Positions 1 through 10,000 of a stretch of 64,000 bases of DNA are shown in pieces. The notes beneath the pieces were generated by a model. It was not told the origin of the DNA. It worked only from the letters and a program-made list of their open reading frames with translations, and did not search any database. How positions within the stretch are numbered: position 1 is the stretch's first letter; every line of letters begins with the position of its first letter. A program made the position numbers and the translations under genes. Source of the stretch: Candidatus Korobacter versatilis (GTDB taxonomy: Bacteria; Acidobacteriota; Terriglobia; Terriglobales; Acidobacteriaceae); assembly GCA_016185395.1 (NCBI GenBank), contig JACPNR010000011.1, positions 124,001-188,000 of the forward strand. Reading direction: 5' to 3'.

Positions 1-1
1 G

Positions 2-364
2 GTGAAGTACGCGCAGGAGCGCAAGCAGTTCGGCAAGGCGATCTCGGATTTCCAGGGCGTGCAGTTCCAGCTCGCGCAGATGGCAACGGACATCGAGGCG
101 GCGCGCATGCTGGTGTACAACGCGGCGCGCATGAAAGACGCCGGCATGGACTTCGTGAAAGAAGCCGCCATGGTGAAGTTGTTCGCCTCGCAGGTGGCCG
201 AGCGCGTGACGTCGCTGGCCATCGAGATATACGGCGGCTACGGCTTCACCAGGGACTATCCGGTGGAGAAGTACTGGCGCGATTCGAAGATCGGGAAGAT
301 CTACGAGGGCACGTCGAATATGCAGTTGCAGACGATCGCTAAGTTAGTCCTGGGAGGCAGGTAG
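2..364 (+). CDS. acyl-CoA dehydrogenase, C-terminal part (5' end outside window)
   Basis: Last 120 residues of an acyl-CoA dehydrogenase, the FAD enzyme that introduces the trans-2 double bond into acyl-CoA in beta-oxidation. The visible part begins in the family signature [12 protein letters not shown], which is internal in complete enzymes, so the GTG at base 2 is not a real start and the gene runs off the left edge. The helical C-terminal domain ends with [13 protein letters not shown] and IYEGTSNMQ; in medium-chain type enzymes the Glu of IYEGT is the catalytic base and it is present here. The stop overlaps the next start by one base (TAGTG), so the PilZ gene behind it is probably cotranslated. 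Confidence 0.93.
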   Translation: MKYAQERKQFGKAISDFQGVQFQLAQMATDIEAARMLVYNAARMKDAGMDFVKEAAMVKLFASQVAERVTSLAIEIYGGYGFTRDYPVEKYWRDSKIGKIYEGTSNMQLQTIAKLVLGGR

Positions 365-663
365 TGGCCGCTGCGCAGAATAAAGAGAACCGCCGCGCCT
401 TCGAGCGCTTTCCTATCTCCGAGCACGCCGTCGCGACGGACGAAAAAGGCGCCATGCTCGGCCACGTCTCAACGGCGGGCGGCGGCGGCATGACCATCCA
501 CGCGGATTCGGCGGCCATCGCCGAAGCGCTCGCGCCGGGGCGGAAGCTGACCGTCACCGTGGTCGAGCCCGACAACAAGGTCTCGAACACGGTGGACGTG
601 GAAGTCCGCTACCGCAAGGGCGCGGAGATCGGCGTGCAGTTCATCACCGCCGGCAAGAAGTAG
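364..663 (+). CDS. PilZ domain protein
   Basis: A 99-residue single-domain protein resembling PilZ, the family that binds cyclic di-GMP and controls motility, adhesion or polysaccharide export. Near the N-terminus NRRAFERFPI supplies an RxxxR-like arginine motif, followed by a beta-rich stretch ending in VEVRYRKGAEIGVQFI, which matches the last strands of PilZ barrels. The second family motif, (D/N)xSxxG, is only loosely present as STAGGGGM, so nucleotide binding is uncertain. It starts with GTG overlapping the acyl-CoA dehydrogenase stop by one base and is likely its operon partner. Fold assignment is fairly safe; c-di-GMP binding is inference. Confidence 0.75.
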   Translation: MAAAQNKENRRAFERFPISEHAVATDEKGAMLGHVSTAGGGGMTIHADSAAIAEALAPGRKLTVTVVEPDNKVSNTVDVEVRYRKGAEIGVQFITAGKK

Positions 664-817
664 GTCGCGGCACGATAGAGAGCATTTTCGCTGGTCAATC
701 GCGCGGCCCCTCGGCTACACTGCCGCCACCGCGCGACCCTCATTCCGCTGGCGAAGCACCGCGCGAAGACCCTCAGGGCTCCCAGGACTTCGAAGACCCG
801 GGCCACAGGAGACGGCT

Positions 818-2335
818 TTGCCGCAGACTCCCATCCACCAGTTGCTGGACCTTGCCGCGGTGCACGGGTTCTATCTCTCATTGCTCGAGCACGTGACGGG
901 CGAGGCGGTGCCGGTGCCGCGCGGCACCACGCCGGCGGAGCGCGAGGGCACGCCGGTGGAGCAGTCGGTCTCCATCCTGCGGCGGTGGCTGAACATCCTT
1001 GACCTGGCCATCTCGCCGCCGATGTTCCGCGACGCGCTCAAAGACACGCCCGACGCAACCACGGCGGAATCGCTGCTGCGCTACTACGTGCTGAAGATCT
1101 CGCACAACGACGTGGACCGCGACAAATGCGACTTCATCAATACCTTCCTCTATCGCAACTGGCGCAAGTCGAAAGGCAAGAGCGAGGCGCCGGCGGAGGC
1201 GCTCGAGATCGCCCTCGACGAGACGCTCGCCTACGAGGGCGAGATCTACGTGATGCTGGGCGAGGTGGAGCCACCCGAGCTGCCGCAGGAGCACATGCAA
1301 CTGGCGCGCGAGTTCGACCACCTGCGTTTGGAAGTGGACGAGTTCCTGCACTTCGACAAGCTGATGGATTCGGGCATCATCGGGCGCGTGCGCGAGATCA
1401 AGCACTCGTTCGCGACCTCGTTCTACCATCCGCACGTGCTCGCGAACGTGGCGCTTTACAACGCATTCTTTGGGCGCAAGTTCGACCAGTTGTTCGCGCA
1501 GGCGGCGAGCGAGATCAAGAGCTTCGCGCAGACGGTGCAGCAATCCGGCGGGTCGATGCAAACGCGGTTGAACGACGAGGTCACGGTGCAGCAGCTCGCC
1601 GACGTGCACGATGAAGAGATACACCACGAGGAATACGGCAAGGCGCGCGACCACCTGCGCAAGCTCGCCGAGTTCAAGCGCGTGGTGGACATCCGGCGCA
1701 AGGGGCGCTACACCGCGCCGCTGCCGATGAACGCTCCCGCCGTGGCGGCGGCGATGGGAGCGAACGTGGAGCCGCGCAACGTGGTGCCGATCTCCTCCTA
1801 CGCGGGTGAGGCGGCGGCGCAGCCGCGCGTCACCACGCCGCCCGGGGTGGCGCCGGCGACGGAACTCGCGCCCAGCCACAAGGCGGAAGACCACAAGATC
1901 GACGCCACCAGCGACATGATCCGCAATTTCATCCTGGTGGCGGACAAGAGCTTCGCCAACGTTGTGCCGCTGCGCAACTGCAGCGTGCTGCTCACTCCGG
2001 CGGAAGTGGACGCTTTCCGCAACGCCTATCTGGGAGAAAAGAGCTTCCGCGCCGATTATGCCGCGATGGTCCGGCAGATGGCCGCGACCATGGCTGCCAT
2101 CATGATCGAACTCGAGGACTACCAGCGGAAGAAGAACTCCGCGTATCTGTGGAAGCAGCACGCCGATTCGCTGAAGTACTTCCTGGAGAAGACCAACCGC
2201 ACCATCCAGGCGGCGAAGGAGATGGCCGCGGGATGCGAGCGGCGCGGGTTGGCGGAAAAAGTCCGCGTGCTTGACGCTACCGCCGACCGGCTGCGGAACC
2301 AGGCGCAGCAGGTGGCGAAGTTCCTGCAGGCGTAG
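818..2335 (+). CDS. uncharacterised helical protein, 505 aa
   Basis: Not recognised. The start chosen is TTG with a good ribosome site (AGGAGA) about seven bases upstream; no ATG is available near it. The protein is hydrophilic, has no signal peptide or membrane segment, and is predicted to be mostly helical: residues 1-300 form one helical part, about 300-365 is a low-complexity Ala/Pro linker, and the last 140 residues form another helical part ending in an amphipathic repeat-like tail. Several charged helical stretches (HDEEIHHEEYGKARDHL) could be metal-binding, but no known motif is seen. It is flanked by a PilZ gene and a convergent DCC-type gene and gives no operon clue. Probably cytosolic. 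Confidence 0.8.
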   Translation: MPQTPIHQLLDLAAVHGFYLSLLEHVTGEAVPVPRGTTPAEREGTPVEQSVSILRRWLNILDLAISPPMFRDALKDTPDATTAESLLRYYVLKISHNDVDRDKCDFINTFLYRNWRKSKGKSEAPAEALEIALDETLAYEGEIYVMLGEVEPPELPQEHMQLAREFDHLRLEVDEFLHFDKLMDSGIIGRVREIKHSFATSFYHPHVLANVALYNAFFGRKFDQLFAQAASEIKSFAQTVQQSGGSMQTRLNDEVTVQQLADVHDEEIHHEEYGKARDHLRKLAEFKRVVDIRRKGRYTAPLPMNAPAVAAAMGANVEPRNVVPISSYAGEAAAQPRVTTPPGVAPATELAPSHKAEDHKIDATSDMIRNFILVADKSFANVVPLRNCSVLLTPAEVDAFRNAYLGEKSFRADYAAMVRQMAATMAAIMIELEDYQRKKNSAYLWKQHADSLKYFLEKTNRTIQAAKEMAAGCERRGLAEKVRVLDATADRLRNQAQQVAKFLQA

Positions 2336-2341
2336 AGCAGA

Positions 2342-2371
2342 CTTCAGACTTCAGTCTTCAGTCTTCAGTCT
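2342..2371. repeat. short tandem repeat, unit CTTCAGT
   Basis: Four or more head-to-tail copies of a heptamer close to CTTCAGT lie between two convergent genes. The minus-strand stop codon of the DCC-like gene is inside the array. Confidence 0.75.
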
Positions 2372-2739
2372 AGGAACCTATCCTTCCATCGCGGTTCGGG
2401 CAGGGGACACGCGTCGTATTTCCCGAACCAGAGATAGCGCCAGCGCGCGATGAGTCCGTAGAGCCAATCGCGGAGGAAGCGCGGCAGGAAGCGGAAGACA
2501 CGCGCCAGGCGCAGCGGCCCGCGGAGATGCGCGGCGATGTAGAGCCCGGCGTCGGAGTGACTGAGCAGGCGCTCGGCGGGCGTGCCGGGCGCGAGCACCA
2601 CGTAGACGGTCTCCATCGGCCCGCGGTCCGCGTGGTGGCGGGCGAGCGTGGCGCGGGCGAACTCACCTTGCAGCGTAGCGAAGCCGAAGATGCCCGCCGG
2701 ATCGCGCGGCAGAATGATGCGGACGAGGCGATTGCACAT
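2365..2739 (-). CDS. DCC family (DUF393/YuxK-like) thiol-disulfide oxidoreductase-like protein, start missing
   Basis: The sequence belongs to the DCC family, small proteins with a thioredoxin-like active-site pattern near the N-terminus. Reading upstream of the first ATG (2739) the same frame gives HPVILYDGACGMCNRLV, i.e. the full YDGxCxxC family motif, so the real N-terminus must lie before base 2770. However, no ATG, GTG, TTG or CTG exists in this frame between the motif and the preceding gene's end. Translation from the available ATG would remove the first cysteine. The C-terminus (RYLWFGKYDACPLPEPRWKDRFLD split as KYDACPLPEP then DRFLD) is normal for the family. Either a non-standard start is used, or a small deletion or duplication has destroyed the start. 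The gene lies directly downstream of the MacB-like permease on the same strand. Confidence 0.7.
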   Translation of the reverse strand: MCNRLVRIILPRDPAGIFGFATLQGEFARATLARHHADRGPMETVYVVLAPGTPAERLLSHSDAGLYIAAHLRGPLRLARVFRFLPRFLRDWLYGLIARWRYLWFGKYDACPLPEPRWKDRFLD

Positions 2740-2812
2740 CCCGCATGCGCCGTCATAGAGGATGACGGGATGCTCCGCGGTGTCGGCGGGGCTATTCGTA
2801 ACGCAGGGCGTC

Positions 2813-4030
2813 TTATTCGTAACGCAACCCCTGGATGGGGTCGAGCTGCGAGGCGCGGCGCGCAGGATAGTAGCCGAAGACGATGCCGATGCCGATGGAG
2901 AACAGCGCCCCCGCCACGAAGATGCCCGCGGTCAGCTTGGTGGGGAAGTGGAAGAGGCTCTGCACCACGTCGGAGGAAAAGAAGCCGAAGACGATGCCGA
3001 AGGCGCCGCCGATGAGGCCGAGGATGACCGCCTCGCCGAGGAACTGAAGCTGTACGTCGCTCTCGGTCGCGCCGACGGCGAGCCGGATGCCGATCTCGCG
3101 CGTGCGCTGCGTCACCGAGACCAGCATGATGTTCATGATGCCCACGCCGCCGACGACGAGCGACAGGGACGCCACGGCGGCGAGGAACAGCTTCATCGCT
3201 TCGCTGGCGGCGAGCTGCGCCTTGATGAGTTCCTCCGGACTGCGGATGTTGAAGTCATCCGGCTCGCCGGCGTGCAGGTGATGGCGTTCGCGCAGCAGGC
3301 CGATGATGTCCTGCGTCACGGCCGGCATCACGTCGCGCGAATCGGCGGAGACGAAGATGTCGTCGAGCCAGAAGGTGCCGGTGATGCGCTTGGTCACGGT
3401 CGTGATGGGCATCACGACGAAGTCGTCCTGGTCCTGGCCGGTGGCGGAGACGCCTTTGGGCGCGAGCACGCCGATGACGCGGCAGGGCAGGTCCTTGATG
3501 CGCACCGTCTTGTCGATGGGGTCTTCCTCGCCGAACAGGCTGCCGGCCACGGTCGCGCCCAGCACGCACACGGAGGCGGCGGTGCGCACGTCTTCGTCGG
3601 TGAAGAAGTTGCCGGCGAGCATGTTCCAGCGGCGGATCTCGAGGAAAGCCGGCGTGACGCCGCGGTACTGCGTGCCCCAGTTGGTGTTGCCGTAGATGAC
3701 CTGGATGTGCCCGTCGACGTTGGGCGACATCATGCGGATGTGCGCGACCTGGCGGAGGATGGCGCCGGCGTCGGCTTCGATGAGCGAGCGCGTGCCGCGC
3801 GCGCCCGAGCGCACGCCGTTCACCCCGCGGCTGCCGGCTTCGATCCAGATGAAGTTGTCGCCCAGGCTTTGCAACTGGTCTTCGACGCGCGCCGAGCCGG
3901 CGTTGCCGATGGCGACCACGCAGATGAACGCGCCCACGCCCACGGCGATGCCGAGCATGGTGAGCAGGCTGCGCAGGGCGTCGCGCTTGAGTCCGGCGAA
4001 CGCCTCGCGGATGAGCGAGCGGAAGTGCAC
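2813..4030 (-). CDS. MacB/FtsX-type ABC transporter permease
   Basis: A 405-residue permease of the MacB family. Residues 1-20 precede a first membrane helix (LLTMLGIAVGVGAFICVVAIG), then a periplasmic core of about 230 residues, then the FtsX domain with three membrane helices in the last 130 residues (AAVASLSLVVGGVGIMNIML is the typical first one). Such permeases pair with a LolD/MacB-type ATPase to export lipoproteins, peptides or other envelope substrates by a mechanotransmission mechanism. No ATPase gene is adjacent, so the partner must be elsewhere. The last four codons (LRYE stop) are duplicated just downstream; see findings. Substrate unknown. Confidence 0.9.
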   Translation of the reverse strand: MHFRSLIREAFAGLKRDALRSLLTMLGIAVGVGAFICVVAIGNAGSARVEDQLQSLGDNFIWIEAGSRGVNGVRSGARGTRSLIEADAGAILRQVAHIRMMSPNVDGHIQVIYGNTNWGTQYRGVTPAFLEIRRWNMLAGNFFTDEDVRTAASVCVLGATVAGSLFGEEDPIDKTVRIKDLPCRVIGVLAPKGVSATGQDQDDFVVMPITTVTKRITGTFWLDDIFVSADSRDVMPAVTQDIIGLLRERHHLHAGEPDDFNIRSPEELIKAQLAASEAMKLFLAAVASLSLVVGGVGIMNIMLVSVTQRTREIGIRLAVGATESDVQLQFLGEAVILGLIGGAFGIVFGFFSSDVVQSLFHFPTKLTAGIFVAGALFSIGIGIVFGYYPARRASQLDPIQGLRYE

Positions 4031-4072
4031 GGGAGCATTTTACGCCTGCCGCTTTGCCAGCAGGTCTCCGCG

Positions 4073-4078
4073 TACTAT
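4073..4078 (+). promoter_or_regulatory. putative -10 box for the DUF2007-like gene
   Basis: TACTAT ends 10 nt before the ATG at 4089, and no Shine-Dalgarno is present, so the transcript may be leaderless or nearly so. No convincing -35 is visible. Confidence 0.35.
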
Positions 4079-4088
4079 GCTGCGGCGT

Positions 4089-4700
4089 ATGGATGAGCAC
4101 GCGGAACGCGAGCGCCTGCACGCGGAGTACGCCGCCATGCCCGATGAGCAACTGCTGGAACTCGCCGCCGACCGCGATGAACTGACGGATGAGGCGCAAG
4201 CTGCGCTCGCGGCCGAGCTGGCGCGCCGCCAGTTGGCGACTCCCGAGGTCGCGACCGGATACGACAAGGTCGAAGAGCGTCCGCTGGCCAAGGCGGCAAG
4301 GTTCCGCGATCTTCCGGCGGCGCTGTTGGCCAAGGGATCGCTCGAATCCGCGGGCATCGAGAGCGTCCTCTTCAACGAGAACATGGTGAGGATGGATTGG
4401 TTCTACTCGAACCTCGTCGGCGGCATCGTGCTGCAGGTAGCGCCCGAGGACCTGGAGGCCGCGCGCGAGATCCTGACTCAGCCGCCCGACAACTTTGAGC
4501 CGGATACCGGCGGCGCCTTCACGCAGCCGGAGTGCCCGAACTGCCACTCGCGCGAGGTGGATTCGCCGGGGCAGGATACGGGAGCTAGGGCTGCCCTCCT
4601 CTGGGCGACCACGATCCCGCTGCCCTTCGAGAATAGGGACTGGAAATGCGAGGACTGCGGACATCGCTGGCGGGAACCGGCGACGCCCACAGACGTGTAA
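4089..4700 (+). CDS. DUF2007-like domain protein with C-terminal zinc ribbon
   Basis: A 203-residue cytosolic protein. Residues 1-60 are charged and helical; about 75-145 resemble the DUF2007 'putative signal-transducing' fold (a small alpha/beta domain with the pattern G(I)ESVLFNENM...GGIVLQVAPEDLEAAREIL, written here in parts). The C-terminus carries two CxxC pairs, CPNC and CEDC, separated by about 40 residues, ending CGHRW, which is a plausible zinc ribbon. The role of the family is unknown. ATG at 4089 is the first in-frame start outside the coding region of the divergent permease gene; a longer open frame to the left is only a shadow of that gene. Confidence 0.75.
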   Translation: MDEHAERERLHAEYAAMPDEQLLELAADRDELTDEAQAALAAELARRQLATPEVATGYDKVEERPLAKAARFRDLPAALLAKGSLESAGIESVLFNENMVRMDWFYSNLVGGIVLQVAPEDLEAAREILTQPPDNFEPDTGGAFTQPECPNCHSREVDSPGQDTGARAALLWATTIPLPFENRDWKCEDCGHRWREPATPTDV

Positions 4701-4767
4701 ATACCGCGCTAGTCCTCGGGCGGCGAAGGGATAGAATGCGTGCCGCTGGGACTAAGAAGGAGTAGCC

Positions 4768-6609
4768 GTGAGACGGACGACGCACCTCCTGTTCGCCGCC
4801 ATCCTGCCACTGTTGTTCTCCGCCCCGGCCGCGGCCGCCGATATCTGGTACGAGGTCCGCTCGCCCCACTTCACTGTCCTGACCGACGCGGGCGAGAAGA
4901 AGGGCCGCGAGATCGCCATGCGCCTGGAGCAGATGCGCGAAGCGTTCGGCGTGGTGGTGAACCGCGACCACGTGAACATTCCCGTGCCGGTCGTGGTGGT
5001 CGCCTTCCGCTCGACGAAGGAGATCCGTAAGTACTCGCCCATCTTCAACGGCAAGCCGGTCGAGCTCGCCGGCTACTTCCAGCCGGGAACGGACCGCAAC
5101 TACATCGCGCTCGACGTCACCTCGTACAACGCGCTCGAGGCGATCTTCCACGAGTACGCGCACATGCTGCTGAACGGGAACTATCCCGCCATGCCGCTGT
5201 GGTTCGACGAAGGCTTCGCGCAGTACTACGAGACCATCACCGTGGACCACAAGACGATCCAGCTCGGGAAGGCGCCGGAATCGGCGGGCTACGTCTTCCA
5301 GCAGTTCCGGCTCATGCCCATCGAGCAGTTGATCGCGGTGGAGCACGGCTCGAAGGCGTACAACGAATCGGGCGACCATCGCACCATCTTCTATCTGCAG
5401 TCGTGGCTGCTGGTGCACTACCTCTTCGACCGCAAGAAGCTGAAGGAGATGAGTGACTACGCCTACCTCGTAGGCAGCGAGCACGTGAAGCCGGTGGACG
5501 CCTTGCAGCGCGCCTTCGCGCTCACGCCGGCGCAGCTACAGAAACAGCTCGAGAGTTACATGCGCGGCATCACGGTCACGACCTACACGCTCAACCGCGA
5601 CATCCTGCCGGCGGAGTTCACCGTGCGGCAACTCGACCCCATCGACGCGCAAGTGGTGCTCGCCGACCTTCATCTCCACGAGATGGACTACCAGGCGCAG
5701 GCCATCACCGAACTCGAGGCCATCTTGCAGGCGAGCCCGGCGAACCTGAGCGCGCACAGCGGACTGGGATACGCCTACCTGCGGCGCGGCGAGCTGGACA
5801 AGGCGGGCGCGCATTTCCGCGAGGCGGCGAAGGACACCAAGGATGCGCGCGTCCTTTATTACTCCGCCATGCTCACCCACCTGCGCGGCACGCGAACGGC
5901 CGAAGGCCTGGCCGACATGCAGCAGAAAGCCGCGCGGGCGATCGCGCTCGACCCCAGTTTTGCCGACGCCTACAACCTGCTGGCGTACGCCGATGCGGGA
6001 CTGGAGCAGTTTGACGATGCGACGCGCGCCATCCAGAAAGCGGTGCAGCTCAGCCCGCGCAACGAGCAGTACGCCGCCTTCCTCGGACAGATGTACATCG
6101 CGCAACGGAAATGGGATGACGCGGCCGCCGTGTTCACGCGGCTGAAGAGCAGCGAGAATGGCGCGGTCGCCGGCCAGGCGGAGAGCGCGCTCGAACTCAT
6201 CCAGCACGCGAAGAATTCGAAGGCGGTGCGCGTGAGCATGCGCGGCGACCAGGTGGAGGTCACGGGAGAAGACAGCGCGGAGAACCAGGCGCCGGCGTTG
6301 GCGCGAGTCCGTCCCGCGGTTGAAAGTGAACCGCAGCCCGGGCCCACGCCGATGCCGTTGATCGACAAGCGTCCCATCGAGTTCCTCAAGGGAACGATTG
6401 TCGGGATCGAATGCGCGAATGACGCGGCGGCGACCATCACGGTTTCCGCGGCGGGGAAGAAGTGGACCTTCCACACCGCCGATCGGACGCACATCGTGTT
6501 GCTGGGCGCCGACAGTTTCTCCTGCGCGTGGAAGAACATGAAGGTGGCCATCAACTACCGCGCCACGGGCGCGAACGCCGGCGATCTGTTCAGCGTGGAA
6601 GTCCAGTAG
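4768..6609 (+). CDS. secreted gluzincin-like metallopeptidase with TPR repeats
   Basis: A 613-residue exported protein. A signal peptide occupies residues 1-24 (cleavage likely after the Ala-rich AAAA). The next 150 residues form a zincin-like domain with HEYAH (128-132) and a third ligand glutamate in WFDEGFAQYYE (about E148), the DUF1570/gluzincin pattern. From about 295 to 480 there are TPR units (AHSGLGYAYLRRGELDKAGAHF and its neighbours), and the last 70 residues look like a small beta domain. It starts with GTG and a strong AAGAAGGAG ribosome site. A second gene in this window (59310) has the same two modules in reverse order. Proteolytic activity and substrate are inferred, not known. 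Confidence 0.85.
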   Translation: MRRTTHLLFAAILPLLFSAPAAAADIWYEVRSPHFTVLTDAGEKKGREIAMRLEQMREAFGVVVNRDHVNIPVPVVVVAFRSTKEIRKYSPIFNGKPVELAGYFQPGTDRNYIALDVTSYNALEAIFHEYAHMLLNGNYPAMPLWFDEGFAQYYETITVDHKTIQLGKAPESAGYVFQQFRLMPIEQLIAVEHGSKAYNESGDHRTIFYLQSWLLVHYLFDRKKLKEMSDYAYLVGSEHVKPVDALQRAFALTPAQLQKQLESYMRGITVTTYTLNRDILPAEFTVRQLDPIDAQVVLADLHLHEMDYQAQAITELEAILQASPANLSAHSGLGYAYLRRGELDKAGAHFREAAKDTKDARVLYYSAMLTHLRGTRTAEGLADMQQKAARAIALDPSFADAYNLLAYADAGLEQFDDATRAIQKAVQLSPRNEQYAAFLGQMYIAQRKWDDAAAVFTRLKSSENGAVAGQAESALELIQHAKNSKAVRVSMRGDQVEVTGEDSAENQAPALARVRPAVESEPQPGPTPMPLIDKRPIEFLKGTIVGIECANDAAATITVSAAGKKWTFHTADRTHIVLLGADSFSCAWKNMKVAINYRATGANAGDLFSVEVQ

Positions 6610-6764
6610 ACGGCCGCGCCCGGCGCGTCCCCTACGTTGTATGAGAGGCGCCGATAGGCCCGCGAAACTGGGGAAAGGCGCGCTTTTGGCGGGGATGAAC
6701 GGAAGGCCACCCCTCGCCCTGTTCCGATTACCCTCTTGCCATTGTCCGCGAGGGCAAAAAAAAC

Positions 6765-6792
6765 TTGACTCTCGGTCGCGAACGTATATTCT
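6765..6792 (+). promoter_or_regulatory. putative sigma70-type promoter for the adhesin gene
   Basis: TTGACT (6765-6770) is followed after 16 nt by TATTCT, or after 14 nt by TATATT. If used, the adhesin transcript has an untranslated leader of roughly 200 nt. Confidence 0.4.
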
Positions 6793-6950
6793 TTCGGGAC
6801 TTTCACCGACGCTGTTTGTCGCGCACGAACGCTTTCAGGGTTTGCGAGAAGACCCTCAGCTCTCTCGCGCCCTCGGCCCTGCTATCGGCCCCGTTCTTCG
6901 GCCCCGCAAGAAACGTTTGTTTCCTTTTTCGCAAACAATTCTGAAGATGC

Positions 6951-6994
6951 CGCTGCGTAGCGCAGCGCGTCAATGTTCCGAGCCGCAAAGCGGC
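6951..6994 (+). promoter_or_regulatory. two hairpins just before the adhesin ribosome site
   Basis: CGCTGCG-tag-CGCAGCG (6951-6967) is a perfect 7-bp stem, and GCCGC-aaa-GCGGC (6982-6994) a 5-bp stem directly before the ACGAGGG ribosome site and the ATG at 7009. The rest of 6610-6950 shows no gene. The hairpins could modulate translation; this is inference. Confidence 0.4.
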
Positions 6995-7008
6995 ACGAGG
7001 GTATAGAT

Positions 7009-10000
7009 ATGAAGCAGGCGAACCTGAAGATCTCCAATTGCTCACTTCGCACGTTCACGCTAATCGCAATCGTGGGTCTTCTGCTCATGGCCGCGCCCTC
7101 GGCGCAAGCGCAGTTCCTCTGCACCAACTTCAACACCGGCACCGCCGATGGCGCGACCGCCGGCACCGCGACGAGCACCGCGTGCGGAACGAACGCAACC
7201 GCGGGCGCATTCGCCGGCACAATGGCTATCGGTAATGCCTCGACGGCGAACGCCACTGGTGCCACCGCTGTCGGCACTACCTCGACAGCGTCCGGCACTT
7301 CGTCCACCGCCGTCGGTGCTTCCAGCACGGCGAGCGGCTCCAACACTGCGGTCTTCGGTAATGCCGCGTCGGCGACCTTGGCCAACGGTACGGCGGTTGG
7401 CGCGGGCGCGCTCGCTTCGGGCGCCAATGCCACCGCCCTCGGCCAGGGCACGACGGCCAACGCCTCAAGCGCCACCGCAATCGGGCAGGGAGCCACCGCA
7501 AGCGGCGGCGGCGCGACCGCCATCGGCCAGGGCACGGTAGCCAGTGCGGCTAACACCGTCGCCATCGGCAACAACTTGACCGCAGCGTCGGCCGCCGGTG
7601 CGGTGGCCGTCGGCTCGGGCGCGCAGGCCACCCAGGGCAACGCGGCCGCCTACGGCTTCAATGCCATCTCCAGCGGCATCGGTTCGACCTCTGTCGGCGC
7701 GAACTCGCTCGCCAACGCCACCAATGCGTCGGCCTACGGCCAGAGCGCGACGGCCAGCGGCGTCAGCTCGACTGCCCTCGGCAACGGTGCCACTGCGAAC
7801 TCGTTGAATGCCACCGCCACCGGCGCCAGTTCGACCGCCAGCAACAGCTTTGCCTCTGCCTACGGCGTCAGCTCGACAGCCAGCGGGAACGCTTCGACGG
7901 CGATTGGAGACGCGGCCACGGCGAGCGGTTCGAGTTCCACTGCCGTCGGCGTCAGCTCGCTCGCCAACCAGCAAAATGCGACCGCGCTCGGGGTGGGGGC
8001 TCAGGCGACCAACTCCTTCTCCACGGCCACCGGCGCCAACGCGATTGCCAGCGGACTCGAGTCGACGGCGACGGGCGACGCGGCCACGGCGAGCGGGGAC
8101 TTTTCCACCGCCACCGGCGTCCTTTCGCTCGCCAGCGGCAATATTTCTTCGGCCTACGGCCAGCAATCTACGGCGAGCGGCACCCAGTCGTCGGCGTACG
8201 GCTTCAATTCGTTCGCCAGCGGGACCAACTCCACCGCCCTGGGCAACAGTTCGTTGGCGAGCGGAGCCAGCTCCACCGCCACCGGCGACAATTCCGAAGC
8301 CAGCGGGCTCAACTCCACCGCCAGCGGCTTCAACTCACTCGCCTCGGGCACCAGCTCTTCGGCGGTGGGCGACAGCGCGACCGCCAGCAACACCAACGCC
8401 TCCGCCTTCGGTGTGGGCGCGACGGCGAGCGGATTAAATTCCACCGCGACCGGCGACTTCTCGACGGCCAGCGGCAACTTCTCCACCGCCAGCGGCTCCG
8501 GTTCGACGGCCAGCAACCTCGCGGCCACCGCGACCGGCGAGGGCTCGACGGCGAGTGGCATATTCTCCACCGCGACCGGCGCGGTTTCGACCGCGAGCGG
8601 CGACTTTGCGACGGCTTCCGGGAACTCCGCCACGGCCAGCGGAACCAGCTCCTCCGCCTATGGCGATAACTCGAACGCCGTCAACACCAACGCTTCGGCG
8701 TATGGCGCGGGCTCTAGCGCCAGCGGCACGAACTCGACCGCTCTCGGCGTTTTAGCGAGCGCCACGGGTGCGAGTGACACGGCCGTAGGCGACACGGCAA
8801 CGGCGAGCGGCGGCAACTCCTCGGCGTTCGGCGTGAACTCCGCAGCTTCGGGCGCGAGCTCCTTGGCGGCCGGTGACACCGCATCCGCGGGAGGGCAAAG
8901 CTCGATAGCGGTGGGTAATGGAGCCGACGCGGTCAACGCCTTTGATACGGCGATCGGATTCCAAGCGACCGCTAACGGCGGACAATCCTACGCGATCGGA
9001 AACGTGGCCAGCGCCTCCGGCTTCAACTCCACGGCGATCGGCACGATCTCGTCCGCAAGTGGCACGAACGCAAACGCGTTCGGCGTTTCGGCTTCGGCGT
9101 TGGGATTAGATTCCACCGCCATCGGGACATTATCCTCGGCGACCGGCACCAACGACGTCGCCATGGGCACCTCGTCGGCGGCTTCGGGCGGGAACTCGAC
9201 CGCTATCGGCAACAGCACGATCGCTTCGGGCGCCAGCTCTTCGGCGGTGGGCGACAACGCGACCGCCAGCAACACCAACGCTTCGGCGTTCGGCGTGGGC
9301 TCAACCGCGTCGGGAGTGAACTCCACCGCGGTCGGCAACGCGGCGACCGCCTCGGGCGACAGCTCCATCGCGATCGGCGATACCGCCACGGCCTCGGGCG
9401 GCGCCAACACGGCGTTAGGTCTGAACGCGACGGCCTCGGGCGCCGGCAGCAACAACAGCGCCTACGGCAACGGATCGAACGCTTCGGGCGATGGCAGCAA
9501 CAACAGCGCGAGCGGCGCGTCCTCGTTCGTCACCGGCGACGGCAGCAACAACCTGGCAAACGGCGCCTTCGCGTCCGCCTCGGGCGACAGCAGCAACAAC
9601 ACCGCCATCGGCAACGGCGCGAATGCGGACTCCGCCGGCGGCACCAACAGCAACAACGTCGCCATCGGTACCGGTTCCAACTCGAGCGGCGACAACAGCC
9701 GCAACGTCGCGATCGGCAATAACGCGAGCGCAGACGCCAACGGCGGCACGAACGCCGACAACGTCGCGTTTGGGAGCAGCTCCTTTGCCAGCGGTGCCGT
9801 GGCCGACAACTACGCCTTCGGGCGTAACTCCAGCTCGACCGGCGACGGCAGCGCCAACACCGCCTTCGGCACCCTGGCGAACGTTACCGGCACGGGTAGC
9901 AACAACAGCGCCTTCGGCACCGTCGCGAGCGCTTCGGGCAATGCCAGCAGCAACAGCGCGAGCGGCACGAACTCTTCGGCCACGGGCGACAGCAGCCGCA

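Noticed and set aside
2370-2756. 128-aa frame starting at ATG 2756 over the DCC gene
   Set aside because: Other frame, Ser/Ala/Arg-rich, without DCC motif; the conserved motif is in the neighbouring frame.
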